Part shown: piece after piece, positions 9,673-17,788 of the stretch
Layout of the letters: every line of letters begins with the position of its first letter
Position numbering within the stretch: the stretch's first letter is position 1
From: Pseudomonas sp. UBA4617
GTDB lineage: Bacteria; Pseudomonadota; Gammaproteobacteria; Pseudomonadales; Pseudomonadaceae
Reading direction: 5' to 3'
Assembly (NCBI RefSeq): GCF_002386445.1
Contig: NZ_DGIR01000013.1
Coordinates: 1 to 32,268 of the forward strand
Length of the DNA: 32,268 nt
The notes under the pieces: model-generated
Databases searched by the model: none
What the model saw: the letters and a program-made list of their open reading frames with translations, nothing else
What the model was told of the DNA's origin: nothing
Program-made: the position numbers and the translations under genes

Positions 9673-11043
9673 ATGCAGCTTTCTTCGCTCACTGCGGTTT
9701 CCCCTGTAGACGGCCGTTATGCCGGCAAAACCCAGGCCTTGCGCCCCATCTTCAGCGAATTCGGCCTGATCCGTTTCCGCGCCCTGGTCGAAGTGCGCTG
9801 GCTGCAGCGCCTGGCCGCCCACCCGCAGATCGGCGAAGTGCCGGCATTTTCCGCCGAAGCCAATGCCCTGCTGGACAGCCTGGCTACCGATTTCAAGCTT
9901 GAGCACGCCGAACGCGTCAAGGAAATCGAGCGCACCACCAACCACGACGTCAAGGCGATCGAATACCTCCTCAAGGAGCAGGCCGCCAAGTTGCCTGAGC
10001 TGGCCAAGGTCAGCGAGTTCATCCACTTCGCCTGCACCAGCGAGGACATCAACAACCTGTCCCACGCCCTGATGCTGCGCGCTGGCCGCGACGACGTGCT
10101 GCTGCCGCTGATGCGCCAGATCGCCGATGCCATCCGCGCCCTGGCCCACGCCCATGCCGACGTGCCGATGCTGTCGCGCACCCACGGCCAGCCGGCGTCG
10201 CCGACTACCCTGGGCAAAGAGCTGGCCAACGTCGTGTACCGCCTGGAGCGCCAGATCGCCCAGGTTGCTGCCGTACCGCTGCTGGGCAAGATCAACGGTG
10301 CCGTGGGCAACTACAACGCCCACCTGTCGGCCTATTCGCAGATCGACTGGGAACAGAACGCCCGCGCCTTCATCGAAGACGAGCTGGGCCTGCAGTTCAA
10401 CCCGTACACCACCCAGATCGAGCCGCACGACTACATCGCCGAACTGTTCGACGCCATCGCCCGCTTCAACACCATCCTGATCGACTTCGACCGTGACGTG
10501 TGGGGCTACATCTCGCTGGGCTACTTCAAGCAGAAGACCGTCGCCGGCGAAATCGGCTCGTCGACCATGCCGCACAAGGTCAACCCGATCGACTTCGAAA
10601 ACTCCGAAGGCAACCTGGGCATCGCCAACGCACTGTTCCAGCACCTGGCCAGCAAGCTGCCGATCTCGCGCTGGCAGCGCGACCTGACCGACTCCACCGT
10701 GCTGCGCAATCTGGGCGTGGGCTTTGCCCACAGCGTCATCGCCTACGAAGCCAGCCTGAAAGGCATCGGCAAGCTGGAAGTCAACGAAGCCCGCATCGCC
10801 GCCGACCTGGACGCCTGCTGGGAAGTGCTGGCTGAGCCGATCCAGACCGTGATGCGCCGCTTCAACATCGAGAACCCCTACGAGAAGCTCAAGGAGCTGA
10901 CTCGCGGCAAGGGCATTACCCCGGAAGCGCTGCTGACCTTCATCGACGGCCTGGATATGCCAGCCGAAGCCAAGGCCGAGCTCAAGCAACTGACCCCGGC
11001 TACCTACATCGGCAACGCAGCAGCACAGGCGAAACGCATCTAA
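9673..11043 (+). CDS. purB: Adenylosuccinate lyase
   Basis: Purine biosynthesis enzyme that removes fumarate from SAICAR and from adenylosuccinate; it is cytoplasmic. The 456-residue protein belongs to the fumarase/aspartase superfamily. Evidence includes the signature loop SSTMPHKVNP, with the mobile-loop catalytic Ser at about 296-297. The TSEDINN block and SRTHGQPASPTT, which contains a catalytic His, are also present. The ATG at 9673 begins MQLSSLTAVSPVDGRY, the normal N-terminus. TATGAT at 9628-9633 is a possible -10 box with no clear -35. The preceding 170-base gap contains a REP hairpin, so purB probably has its own promoter. An intrinsic terminator follows. Confidence 0.98.
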   Translation: MQLSSLTAVSPVDGRYAGKTQALRPIFSEFGLIRFRALVEVRWLQRLAAHPQIGEVPAFSAEANALLDSLATDFKLEHAERVKEIERTTNHDVKAIEYLLKEQAAKLPELAKVSEFIHFACTSEDINNLSHALMLRAGRDDVLLPLMRQIADAIRALAHAHADVPMLSRTHGQPASPTTLGKELANVVYRLERQIAQVAAVPLLGKINGAVGNYNAHLSAYSQIDWEQNARAFIEDELGLQFNPYTTQIEPHDYIAELFDAIARFNTILIDFDRDVWGYISLGYFKQKTVAGEIGSSTMPHKVNPIDFENSEGNLGIANALFQHLASKLPISRWQRDLTDSTVLRNLGVGFAHSVIAYEASLKGIGKLEVNEARIAADLDACWEVLAEPIQTVMRRFNIENPYEKLKELTRGKGITPEALLTFIDGLDMPAEAKAELKQLTPATYIGNAAAQAKRI

Positions 11044-11059
11044 GCTGAGCGTCGCGTTC

Positions 11060-11085
11060 AACGCCCGGCCTGGCCGGGCGTTTTT
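11060..11085 (+). terminator. Rho-independent terminator after purB
   Basis: AACGCCCGG (11060-11068) pairs with CCGGGCGTT (11074-11082) around a CCTGG loop, and the run of five T starts at 11081. It lies 17 bases after the purB stop codon. Confidence 0.9.
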
Positions 11086-11124
11086 ATTCACGGACGAAAA
11101 TTACTTTTTTTCAATAGGTTGAAC

Positions 11125-12291
11125 ATGAATCCTGATACTCCACTGCAGCTGCTCGGCGGCATTTCGGCCCGCGAATTCATGCGCGACTACTGGCAGAAGA
11201 AGCCACTGCTGGTGCGCCAGGCCTTCCCGGATTTCATCAGCCCGATCGACCCCGATGAGCTGGCCGGCCTGGCCCTGGAAGAGGAAGTCGAGTCGCGTAT
11301 CGTGCTCGAGCACGGCGCGCACCCGTGGGAGCTGCGCCGCGGCCCGTTCAACGAAGACACCTTTGCCGAGCTGCCGGAGAAGGACTGGACCCTGCTGGTG
11401 CAGGCCGTCGACCAGTTCGTCCCGGAAGTGGCCGAACTGCTGGAGAACTTCCGGTTCCTGCCCAGCTGGCGCATCGATGACGTGATGATCAGCTTCGCCG
11501 CGCCTGGTGGCAGTGTCGGCCCGCACTTCGACAACTACGACGTGTTCCTGCTGCAGGGTCACGGCCAGCGCAACTGGAAGATCGGCCAGATGTGCAGCAG
11601 CGACAGCCCGCTGCTGGAACACGCCGACCTGCGCATCCTCGCCGCCTTCGAGCAGAGCGAAGAGTGGACCCTGGAACCGGGCGACATGCTCTACCTGCCG
11701 CCGCGCCTGGCCCACTACGGGGTAGCGGTGGACGACTGCCTGACCTATTCGGTCGGCTTCCGTGCCCCCAGCGCCGCCGAAGTGTTGACCCACTTCACCG
11801 ACTTCCTCGGCCAGTTCCTGCCCGATGAAGAACGTTACAGCGACGCCGATGCCCAGCCGGTCAGCGACCCGCACCAGATCCAGCACGACGCCCTCGACCG
11901 CCTCAAGGCCCTGCTCGACAAGCACATGAGCGACAAGGACCTGCTGCTGACCTGGTTCGGCCAGTTCATGACCGAGCCGCGCTACCCGGAGCAGATCGTC
12001 GGCGAAGAACTCACCGAAGAAGAACTGGTCGAGGCCCTGGAACAAGGTGCCATCCTGATCCGCAACCCGAGTGCACGCCTGGCCTGGTCCGAGTTCGAAG
12101 ACGACCTGCTGCTGTTTGCCAGCGGCCGCAGCTGCCCGCTGCCGGGCAAGCTGCGCGAGCTGCTGAAGCTGGTCTGCGCCGCCGACGCGCTGCACATCGA
12201 CAACCTGGCCGAGTGGCTGCAGGATGAAGACGGCCTGATGCTGGTACAGCAGTTGGTAAAACAAGGAAGCCTGGGGTTTGCCAATGAATAG
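11125..12291 (+). CDS. roxA: Ribosomal protein uL16 arginine hydroxylase (RoxA/YcfD), JmjC cupin
   Basis: Fe(II)/2-oxoglutarate-dependent oxygenase of the JmjC fold. E. coli YcfD/RoxA hydroxylates an arginine of ribosomal protein L16. The 388-residue protein has the iron-binding triad His134-x-Asp136 in GPHFDNYDVF and His197 in RLAHYG. It begins with the family-like QLLGGISAREFMRDYWQKKPLLVR, and the C-terminal third is a winged-helix-like region. ATG 11125 is preferred to the in-frame TTG at 11119, whose first base follows AGG. Its final 8 bases overlap the downstream acetyltransferase start, so the two are coupled. The substrate is inferred from the family. Confidence 0.93.
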   Translation: MNPDTPLQLLGGISAREFMRDYWQKKPLLVRQAFPDFISPIDPDELAGLALEEEVESRIVLEHGAHPWELRRGPFNEDTFAELPEKDWTLLVQAVDQFVPEVAELLENFRFLPSWRIDDVMISFAAPGGSVGPHFDNYDVFLLQGHGQRNWKIGQMCSSDSPLLEHADLRILAAFEQSEEWTLEPGDMLYLPPRLAHYGVAVDDCLTYSVGFRAPSAAEVLTHFTDFLGQFLPDEERYSDADAQPVSDPHQIQHDALDRLKALLDKHMSDKDLLLTWFGQFMTEPRYPEQIVGEELTEEELVEALEQGAILIRNPSARLAWSEFEDDLLLFASGRSCPLPGKLRELLKLVCAADALHIDNLAEWLQDEDGLMLVQQLVKQGSLGFANE

Positions 12292-12712
12292 AATCAGTAT
12301 TCGCTTGGCCGACTGGCACAAGGACAACGCCGATATTCGCCGTATTCGAGAAGCCGTGTTCGTTGCCGAACAACATATTCCGCCAGAACTGGAGTTCGAC
12401 TCGGAAGACCAGGATGCGCTGCATTTCCTTGCCCTGGAAGGCGATTACCCGATCGGCACGGCCCGCCTCCTGGCCGACGGTACCATTGGGCGCATCTCGG
12501 TGCTCAAGGATTGGCGCGGGATGAAGGTTGGCGATGCGCTGGTCAATGCGGTGATCGCCGAAGCGCAGAACCGCGACCTGAAGCAGCAGATGCTCAGCGC
12601 CCAGGTGCATGCCACGCCGTTCTACGAGCGGCTGGGCTTCCGCGTAGTCAGCGAGGAATTTCTTGAAGCTGGCATCCCGCATGTGGACATGGTGCGCGAT
12701 TCACGCGCCTGA
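12284..12712 (+). CDS. GNAT-family N-acetyltransferase
   Basis: Small acetyl-CoA-dependent transferase of 142 residues whose substrate is unknown. The GNAT fold is seen in the IGTARLL strand, followed by IGRISVLKDWRGMKVGDALVNAVI, whose RGMKVG is the acetyl-CoA pyrophosphate-binding R/Q-x-x-G-x-G/A motif. The C-terminal ATPFYERLGF motif is also typical. ATG 12284 lies inside the end of roxA (8-base overlap), with GGGG and AAGGA a little upstream, so the pair is probably one operon. It resembles the ElaA/YjdJ-like subgroup only in general form. A role linked to ribosome modification would be guesswork from context. Confidence 0.88.
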   Translation: MNRISIRLADWHKDNADIRRIREAVFVAEQHIPPELEFDSEDQDALHFLALEGDYPIGTARLLADGTIGRISVLKDWRGMKVGDALVNAVIAEAQNRDLKQQMLSAQVHATPFYERLGFRVVSEEFLEAGIPHVDMVRDSRA

Positions 12713-12724
12713 TCCTTGACCTGC

Positions 12725-12760
12725 CCGGCCCTTTCGCGGTCAAGCCCGTGAAAGGGCCGG
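12725..12760. repeat. REP-like palindrome
   Basis: Arms CCGGCCCTTTCGCGG (12725-12739) and its partner (12746-12760) pair over 15 bp with one G-T position and a 6-base loop. It resembles the 18626-18678 palindrome (GGCC-TTTCGCGG). It follows the acetyltransferase stop and may act as a 3' end stabiliser. Confidence 0.75.
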
Positions 12761-12876
12761 CACGCCAACGACATGCCTGCTGACAAAAACCTGTACATCC
12801 ATCCAGATAAAACTTGCCACCGCGCCCTCGCTTGCGCATCCTAGTGCCCATCACCCCCGATGAAGCGTTCCCGGCC

Positions 12877-14847
12877 ATGCGCCTGTTCCTTTGTGAAAAA
12901 CCCTCCCAGGCGAAAGACATCGCCAAGGTGCTCGGCGCCAACCGCAAGGGCGATGGCTGCTGGCAAGGCACCGACGTTTGCGTGACCTGGTGCATCGGCC
13001 ACCTGTTGGAAACCGCCCCACCTGACAGCTACGACGAGCGCTACAAGCGTTGGAACCTGGCCGACCTGCCGATCATTCCGGAACAATGGAAAATGCTGGT
13101 CAAGCCCAAGACCGCCAGCCAGTTCAAGGCGGTCAAGCGCCTGCTCGGCGAAGCGAGGGAACTGGTGATCGCCACCGACGCCGACCGTGAAGGCGAAATG
13201 ATTGCCCGCGAACTGGTCGAGCATTGCCGTTATCGCGGCCCGGTGCAGCGCCTGTGGTTGTCGGCGCTGGACGACGCCTCCATCCGCAAGGCATTGGCCC
13301 GTCTGCTGCCGGGCCATGAAACCTTCAACCTGTACCACTCGGCGCTGGGGCGCTCTCGCGCCGACTGGCTGATCGGCATGAACATGAGCCGGCTGTTCAC
13401 CCTGCTGGGCCGCCAATCCGGCTACCAGGGCGTGCTACCGGTGGGCCGGGTGCAAACGCCGACCTTGCGCCTGGTGGTGGACCGCGACCGCAGCATCGCC
13501 GATTTCATACCAGTGCCGTTCTGGGCCATCGACGTACAACTGGAACATGCCGGCCAACAATTCAACGCCCAGTGGCGCGCCCCCGAAGACGCCTGTGATG
13601 ACCAGGGTCGCTGCCTGAAGCAGCGGCTGGCACAGCAGGCTGCCGCCGACATCAACCAGGCCGGTACCGCCCGGGCCGACAGGGTGGCCACCGAGCGCGT
13701 GCGTGAAGCCGCTCCCCTGCCGTTCGACCTGGGTACCCTGCAGGAGCTGTGCTCGAAAAAATTCGGCCTCGGTGCCCAGGAAACCCTCGACATTGCCCAG
13801 GCCCTGTACGAAACCCACAAGCTGATCACCTACCCGCGCAGCGACTGCGGCTACCTGCCGCAAAGCCAGCACGCCGAGGCACCGGCCATCCTCGCCGGCC
13901 TGCAAAGGGCCGATGCCAGCCTGGCACCGCTGCAGCCCCACCTGCAGCCCCAGCGCCGCTCGCGGGCCTGGAACGACGCCAAGGTCAGCGCCCACCACGG
14001 CATCATCCCGACCGCCGCTGCCAGCGACCCGTCACGCCTGCCAGCCAAGCACAAGGCAGTCTATACCCTGATCCGCGCCCGTTACCTGGCGCAGTTCCTG
14101 CCCAACCACGAGTACGACCGTACCCAGGCCGACTTCGACTGCGCCGGCCATGCCCTGCGCGCGGTGGGCAAGCAGATCGTCGAACCCGGCTGGCGCCGCG
14201 CCCTGCCCGAAGCACTGGCCCCGGCCAAGGGTCGCGAGGCGCCGCCGGCCCAAGTGCTGCCGGCGCTGCGCGAGGGCCAGGAGTGTGCGGTGCAAGGCCT
14301 GCAACTGAAAGACCTGTGGACCCAGCCGCCCAAGCCGTTTACCGAAGGCGACCTGATCAAGGCGATGAAGAACGTGGCCAAGCTGGTGGATGACCCGCGG
14401 CTGAAACAGAAGCTCAAGGAAACCACCGGCATCGGCACCGAAGCCACCCGTGCCAGCATCATCCAGGGCCTGCTCGACCGTGGCTACCTGGTGAAGAACG
14501 GCAAAGCCCTGTCCGCCACACCTGCTGCCTTCAGCCTGATCGATACCGTGCCCCGCGCCATTGCCGACCCCGGTACCACGGCAATCTGGGAGCAGGCGCT
14601 GGAAATGGTGCAAAGTGGCGAGATGACACTGGAAGAATTCGTCGCCCGGCAGTCGGCATGGATGGGCAAGCTGGTAGAACGTTGCAGTGGCATGCGCATC
14701 AGCATCAGCGGGCCGCCAGTGGGTAAGGCGGCGCCGTGGAAGAAAAAACGCCGCAGCGGCGGCGGCAAAGGCAAAAGCGCAGCTGGCCCGGCCAAGGCCA
14801 GCGAAGGCAAACCAAGGCAGGGCCGGCGCAAGACGGCGGCGAGATGA
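12877..14847 (+). CDS. topB: DNA topoisomerase III
   Basis: Type IA topoisomerase that decatenates single-stranded junctions during replication and recombination. The 656-residue protein starts MRLFLCEKPSQAKDIAKVLGA, the Toprim start. It has the acidic DADREGEM metal motif near residue 100 and the catalytic Tyr at about 319 in ITYPRSDCGYLP. The C-terminus is a Lys/Arg/Gly/Ala-rich basic tail (from about 616) with no cysteine zinc motifs. I chose ATG 12877 by comparison with the family N-terminus; no strong ribosome site is seen. A GGCGGCG/CGCCGCC hairpin (14835-14856) spans the stop codon without a T tract. The gene converges on the LPMO gene with a gap of only 33 bases. Confidence 0.96.
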   Translation: MRLFLCEKPSQAKDIAKVLGANRKGDGCWQGTDVCVTWCIGHLLETAPPDSYDERYKRWNLADLPIIPEQWKMLVKPKTASQFKAVKRLLGEARELVIATDADREGEMIARELVEHCRYRGPVQRLWLSALDDASIRKALARLLPGHETFNLYHSALGRSRADWLIGMNMSRLFTLLGRQSGYQGVLPVGRVQTPTLRLVVDRDRSIADFIPVPFWAIDVQLEHAGQQFNAQWRAPEDACDDQGRCLKQRLAQQAAADINQAGTARADRVATERVREAAPLPFDLGTLQELCSKKFGLGAQETLDIAQALYETHKLITYPRSDCGYLPQSQHAEAPAILAGLQRADASLAPLQPHLQPQRRSRAWNDAKVSAHHGIIPTAAASDPSRLPAKHKAVYTLIRARYLAQFLPNHEYDRTQADFDCAGHALRAVGKQIVEPGWRRALPEALAPAKGREAPPAQVLPALREGQECAVQGLQLKDLWTQPPKPFTEGDLIKAMKNVAKLVDDPRLKQKLKETTGIGTEATRASIIQGLLDRGYLVKNGKALSATPAAFSLIDTVPRAIADPGTTAIWEQALEMVQSGEMTLEEFVARQSAWMGKLVERCSGMRISISGPPVGKAAPWKKKRRSGGGKGKSAAGPAKASEGKPRQGRRKTAAR

Positions 14848-14880
14848 ACCGCCGCCTTGCCGTTTGGAGCCCGCGCTCAC

Positions 14881-16224
14881 TTATTCATGTTGCTGCCAAA
14901 GCGCCGCGGCCGCCCCTGGCGCCCAATCCTCGGAGAGAGACCTGTGCGCTTGCCGGCAGCGCCAGTCAGCGCCGACATGGCTGACAAGGTCGCCACTGGC
15001 GTAATCCTGGTTCAGTCGCCAGGCAGGGTAATTACTTTCTCCGGCAGTCCTGACCGAAAGGTTGTTACTCGGAGCGGAAACCTTGCCCTCCCCATCAACC
15101 GCCACGACCTGGTAAACATAGAGGGTGTCCGGCTGCAGGCCACCATCCGTATGTTCAGTCCTGTTACCGGCGATGGTGGCCACCTGCTGAGCATCACGAT
15201 AGAGCTCGTAGCGATTGATTGGGCTCGCACCGCTTGAGGCACCCCACATCAGGCGGATGCTGTCGACAGCCTGCCCCATCGAGTGCAGATTTTCCGGCGC
15301 GCTGGGCACGCCACCTTCACCCAGAGTACGCACGATGATCGGGGCTGAAGGCCTGGAGCTCGCACCTTTGCTATCAACTGCGACGATGGAATAGTGGTAG
15401 GCCTTATCCGGCATCACCTCGTTGTCATCCCAGTGCGTAATGGGGGCAGGCACGACGAACATGTCGGTGCCATCACGGCTCAGTTGGTAGTACTCGATGG
15501 GTTGCGCACCACTCGATGGCTCCCAGCTCAAAGAAACCTTGGTGTCGGTCACCTCATCGGCTTTCAGGCCCATCGGCACGCTCGGCCGGTCATCGCCGTC
15601 ACCCGGCAGAAAGTCGAGATCGACCACGTGGTAGAAGGCGTTGCCCGTGTCCGCCACCTCCCATACCGCGAGCAATACGTGATAACCCTCGCGCACGGGT
15701 AGCGGCAATGCGTGGGTGGTCGGGTTGCTGGGTTTCATCTCTTCGTCATACGCCCAGAACGGCTGCCACTCGATCAGTTCCGTGTGGAAAGGCTCGGCCT
15801 CGAACTGATCGCGCGCCAGCACCTTGGCGCTGTCCCAATCTGCCTTGGTGATGAAATAGTTCCAGCGACGCGTTTTATGTGCGGCAGCAAAATACCAGGA
15901 GATGTCCAGGGTTTCCCCGCTACGGACTTCGTGTTTGGTCCAGTGGTCGCCGGGCTGATCGAGCATCATCCCGGTCGCCTGATTGGCACTGGCAATTTTG
16001 CCGTCTGGTGGCGGCAGCAGGTTTTTCAGGTCGTCCTTGGCAAATGGATCCGACAGGCCAGCTTGCGTATGCGGAAAGAACTTGCCTGCTTCACGCTGAT
16101 TCAGCGCACCTTCATCCAGCATGCCTGCTTGCCAGGCAAAATAGGCCCGCGATGCGGGGGAAAACACATGACCATGTCGTGGCATGACAGGCCCGCGGAT
16201 CGACTTTTGTTCAGCTTGTTTCAT
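14881..16224 (-). CDS. AA10 lytic polysaccharide monooxygenase with two FnIII domains and a CBM5/12
   Basis: Copper-dependent oxidative chitin- (or cellulose-) cleaving protein of 447 residues. The AA10 domain (about 17-208) has candidate copper-brace histidines His17 (HGHVFSPASRAYF) and His116 (FAAAHKTRRWNYFITKADWD), and axial Phe197 in TGNAFYHVVD. Two fibronectin type III domains follow (about 213-300 and 307-394). The C-terminal CBM5/12 chitin-binding module (399-444) carries the aromatic pattern YPAWRL...YASGDLV...DWRC...W. ATG 16224 is supported by AAGGAA (complement of 16231-16236) 6 bases upstream. The oddity is that no Sec or Tat signal peptide exists: 16 polar residues precede His17, which must be N-terminal for the usual chemistry. 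Local GC is low (31/60 at 16021-16080 against 40/60 in idh at 6481-6540), hinting at acquisition. Confidence 0.92.
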   Translation of the reverse strand: MKQAEQKSIRGPVMPRHGHVFSPASRAYFAWQAGMLDEGALNQREAGKFFPHTQAGLSDPFAKDDLKNLLPPPDGKIASANQATGMMLDQPGDHWTKHEVRSGETLDISWYFAAAHKTRRWNYFITKADWDSAKVLARDQFEAEPFHTELIEWQPFWAYDEEMKPSNPTTHALPLPVREGYHVLLAVWEVADTGNAFYHVVDLDFLPGDGDDRPSVPMGLKADEVTDTKVSLSWEPSSGAQPIEYYQLSRDGTDMFVVPAPITHWDDNEVMPDKAYHYSIVAVDSKGASSRPSAPIIVRTLGEGGVPSAPENLHSMGQAVDSIRLMWGASSGASPINRYELYRDAQQVATIAGNRTEHTDGGLQPDTLYVYQVVAVDGEGKVSAPSNNLSVRTAGESNYPAWRLNQDYASGDLVSHVGADWRCRQAHRSLSEDWAPGAAAALWQQHE

Positions 16225-16331
16225 CGTTGCTTCCTTGAATGGATGGCCGTATTGACCAAGGCCATTTGTACGGGTTGTCGATGCCTGGAGATACGCGTAG
16301 ATCTGACAGTCGGGCAGGGTTTCCCTGGCAA

Positions 16332-16383
16332 CATGAAAATTTCCTGATATATTTTCATGAAAAATATATAAATAATTTTCATG
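16332..16383. promoter_or_regulatory. Double palindromic operator between LPMO and oxidase genes
   Basis: Four half-sites CATGAAAA(T/A) alternate in orientation: plus at 16332, minus ending 16359, plus at 16356, minus ending 16383. They make two palindromes whose centres are 24 bases apart and which share CATG (16356-16359). The surroundings are AT-rich, and TATAAA at 16367-16372 could be a -10 box for the rightward gene. The second site ends 10 bases before the oxidase ATG, and the first is 107 bases from the LPMO start. I read this as a regulator binding site controlling one or both genes; the regulator is not identified. Confidence 0.6.
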
Positions 16384-16393
16384 AGATTCCGGC

Positions 16394-17683
16394 ATGTTCA
16401 AGCAATCCGCACAGCACATCGCGACGTACTATGCCCAGACCTACCCTGCCAGCATTCCACTACACCCCACCCTCCAAGGCCGTCATGACACCGAGGTGCT
16501 CATAATCGGCGCCGGCTTCAGCGGCTTGCACACTGCCCTGCGCCTGACCCAGGCCGGCAAGCGCGTGACGCTGCTGGAGGCCAGTCGCGTGGCCTGGGCT
16601 GCGTCCGGGCGCAACGGAGGCCAGGCCCTGCTCGGTTGGTCATGCGACATGCCACCACTGGAAAAAGCCCTGGGTCCCGAGCGCAGCCAACGCCTGTGGG
16701 CCAGCATGTGCTGGGCCGCCGAAGAAATGCGCGAACTACCGCAGCGCCATGGCTTCGACATCGACTACCGGCCAGGCAGCCTGTGGACCGCCGTGATGCC
16801 ACGCCGGGTGAAAATGCTTGAACAGGCCTTGCACGATGCCGAACACAAATGGGGCTACGACGCCCTGCGCCTGATCGGTCGCGACGAGCTGCCACAGTGG
16901 ATCGACAGCCCGCGCTACCAAGCTGCGCTGTATGACGCCAACGGTGCGCATCTCAACCCGCTGAAACTGGCCCAAGGCCTGGCCAGCGCCATCGAGGCTG
17001 CCGGCGGATGCATCTTCGAGCAAAGCCAGGTGCTGGCCTACGCGCCGAGTGGCAACGGTTATGTCGCACGCACAGCCTGCGGCGAGGTACGGTGCGACGT
17101 GCTGGTGCTGGCTTGCAACGCCTACATCGACCGGCTCGACCGCAAGCTGTCACGGCGCTTGCTGCCGGTCGGCTCCTACCAGGTCGCCACCGCGCCACTG
17201 GATGCCGAGTTCGCCCAGTCGCTGCTGCCACGCAACAGTTGCGTGATCGACAACCAGTTCGTGCCCGACTACTTCCGCCTCACCCCGGACCACCGCCTGC
17301 TGTTCGGTGGCGGCTGCACCTACCTGGGCGGGATTCCCAGGAACGTCGCCAGCGCCACCCGCCCCTACCTGGAGCGGGTGTTCCCGCAACTGGCCGGGGT
17401 GGCCATCGATTACGCCTGGGGCGGCCATATCGATTGCAGCATGCAGCGCACCCCGGACGTCGGCCATGAGGGCCAGCGCTACTGGTTGCAAGGTTTTTCC
17501 GGGCATGGCGTGCTGCCGACCCTGGCCGCCGCACGGGCCGTGAGTGACGCCATCATGGGTGATGAGGACCTGCTTTCGCTGTACCAGGGCATCGACAATG
17601 GCCGCTTTCCGGGCGGCGACCTGCTGGCCGCACCGCTGGAAGCCGCCGCCAAAGCCTGGTACCGCATGCGCGACCGCGTCTGA
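16394..17683 (+). CDS. FAD-dependent amine oxidase-like protein (DAO family, PuuB/OrdL type)
   Basis: A 429-residue flavoprotein of the D-amino acid oxidase superfamily. The dinucleotide-binding motif IIGAGFSGLHTAL (37-49) and the acidic Glu62 at the end of the second strand are clear. SGRNGGQ (71-77) is the hallmark of the gamma-glutamylputrescine oxidase (PuuB/OrdL) group. The C-terminal QGFSGHGVLPT segment is the second FAD contact. Members usually oxidise an amine to an aldehyde or keto acid and give H2O2. The substrate here is unknown, and no other puu genes are adjacent, so I do not assign puuB. The ribosome site is weak. It is divergent from the LPMO gene across the palindromic operator. 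Confidence 0.85.
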   Translation: MFKQSAQHIATYYAQTYPASIPLHPTLQGRHDTEVLIIGAGFSGLHTALRLTQAGKRVTLLEASRVAWAASGRNGGQALLGWSCDMPPLEKALGPERSQRLWASMCWAAEEMRELPQRHGFDIDYRPGSLWTAVMPRRVKMLEQALHDAEHKWGYDALRLIGRDELPQWIDSPRYQAALYDANGAHLNPLKLAQGLASAIEAAGGCIFEQSQVLAYAPSGNGYVARTACGEVRCDVLVLACNAYIDRLDRKLSRRLLPVGSYQVATAPLDAEFAQSLLPRNSCVIDNQFVPDYFRLTPDHRLLFGGGCTYLGGIPRNVASATRPYLERVFPQLAGVAIDYAWGGHIDCSMQRTPDVGHEGQRYWLQGFSGHGVLPTLAAARAVSDAIMGDEDLLSLYQGIDNGRFPGGDLLAAPLEAAAKAWYRMRDRV

Positions 17684-17788
17684 GGGCATCTGTGTCGCCT
17701 GCACAGGCGATACAAAAACCCGATAGCCGTCCAAATTCCTCCTATGCTCAATAGCTCCCTTCGGTGCCTGCACACAGGAGACACGACC

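Noticed and set aside
16332..16383. Palindromes as a LexA, Fur, ANR or PsrA site
   Set aside because: CATGAAAAT-N10-ATTTTCATG lacks CTGT-N8-ACAG, the GATAAT repeats, TTGAT-N4-ATCAA and GAAAC-N4-GTTTC.
16225..16419. An in-frame upstream ATG (16419) extending the LPMO by 65 residues
   Set aside because: The extension reads through the paired palindromes, has no ribosome site and contains no signal peptide; ATG 16224 has a good ribosome site.
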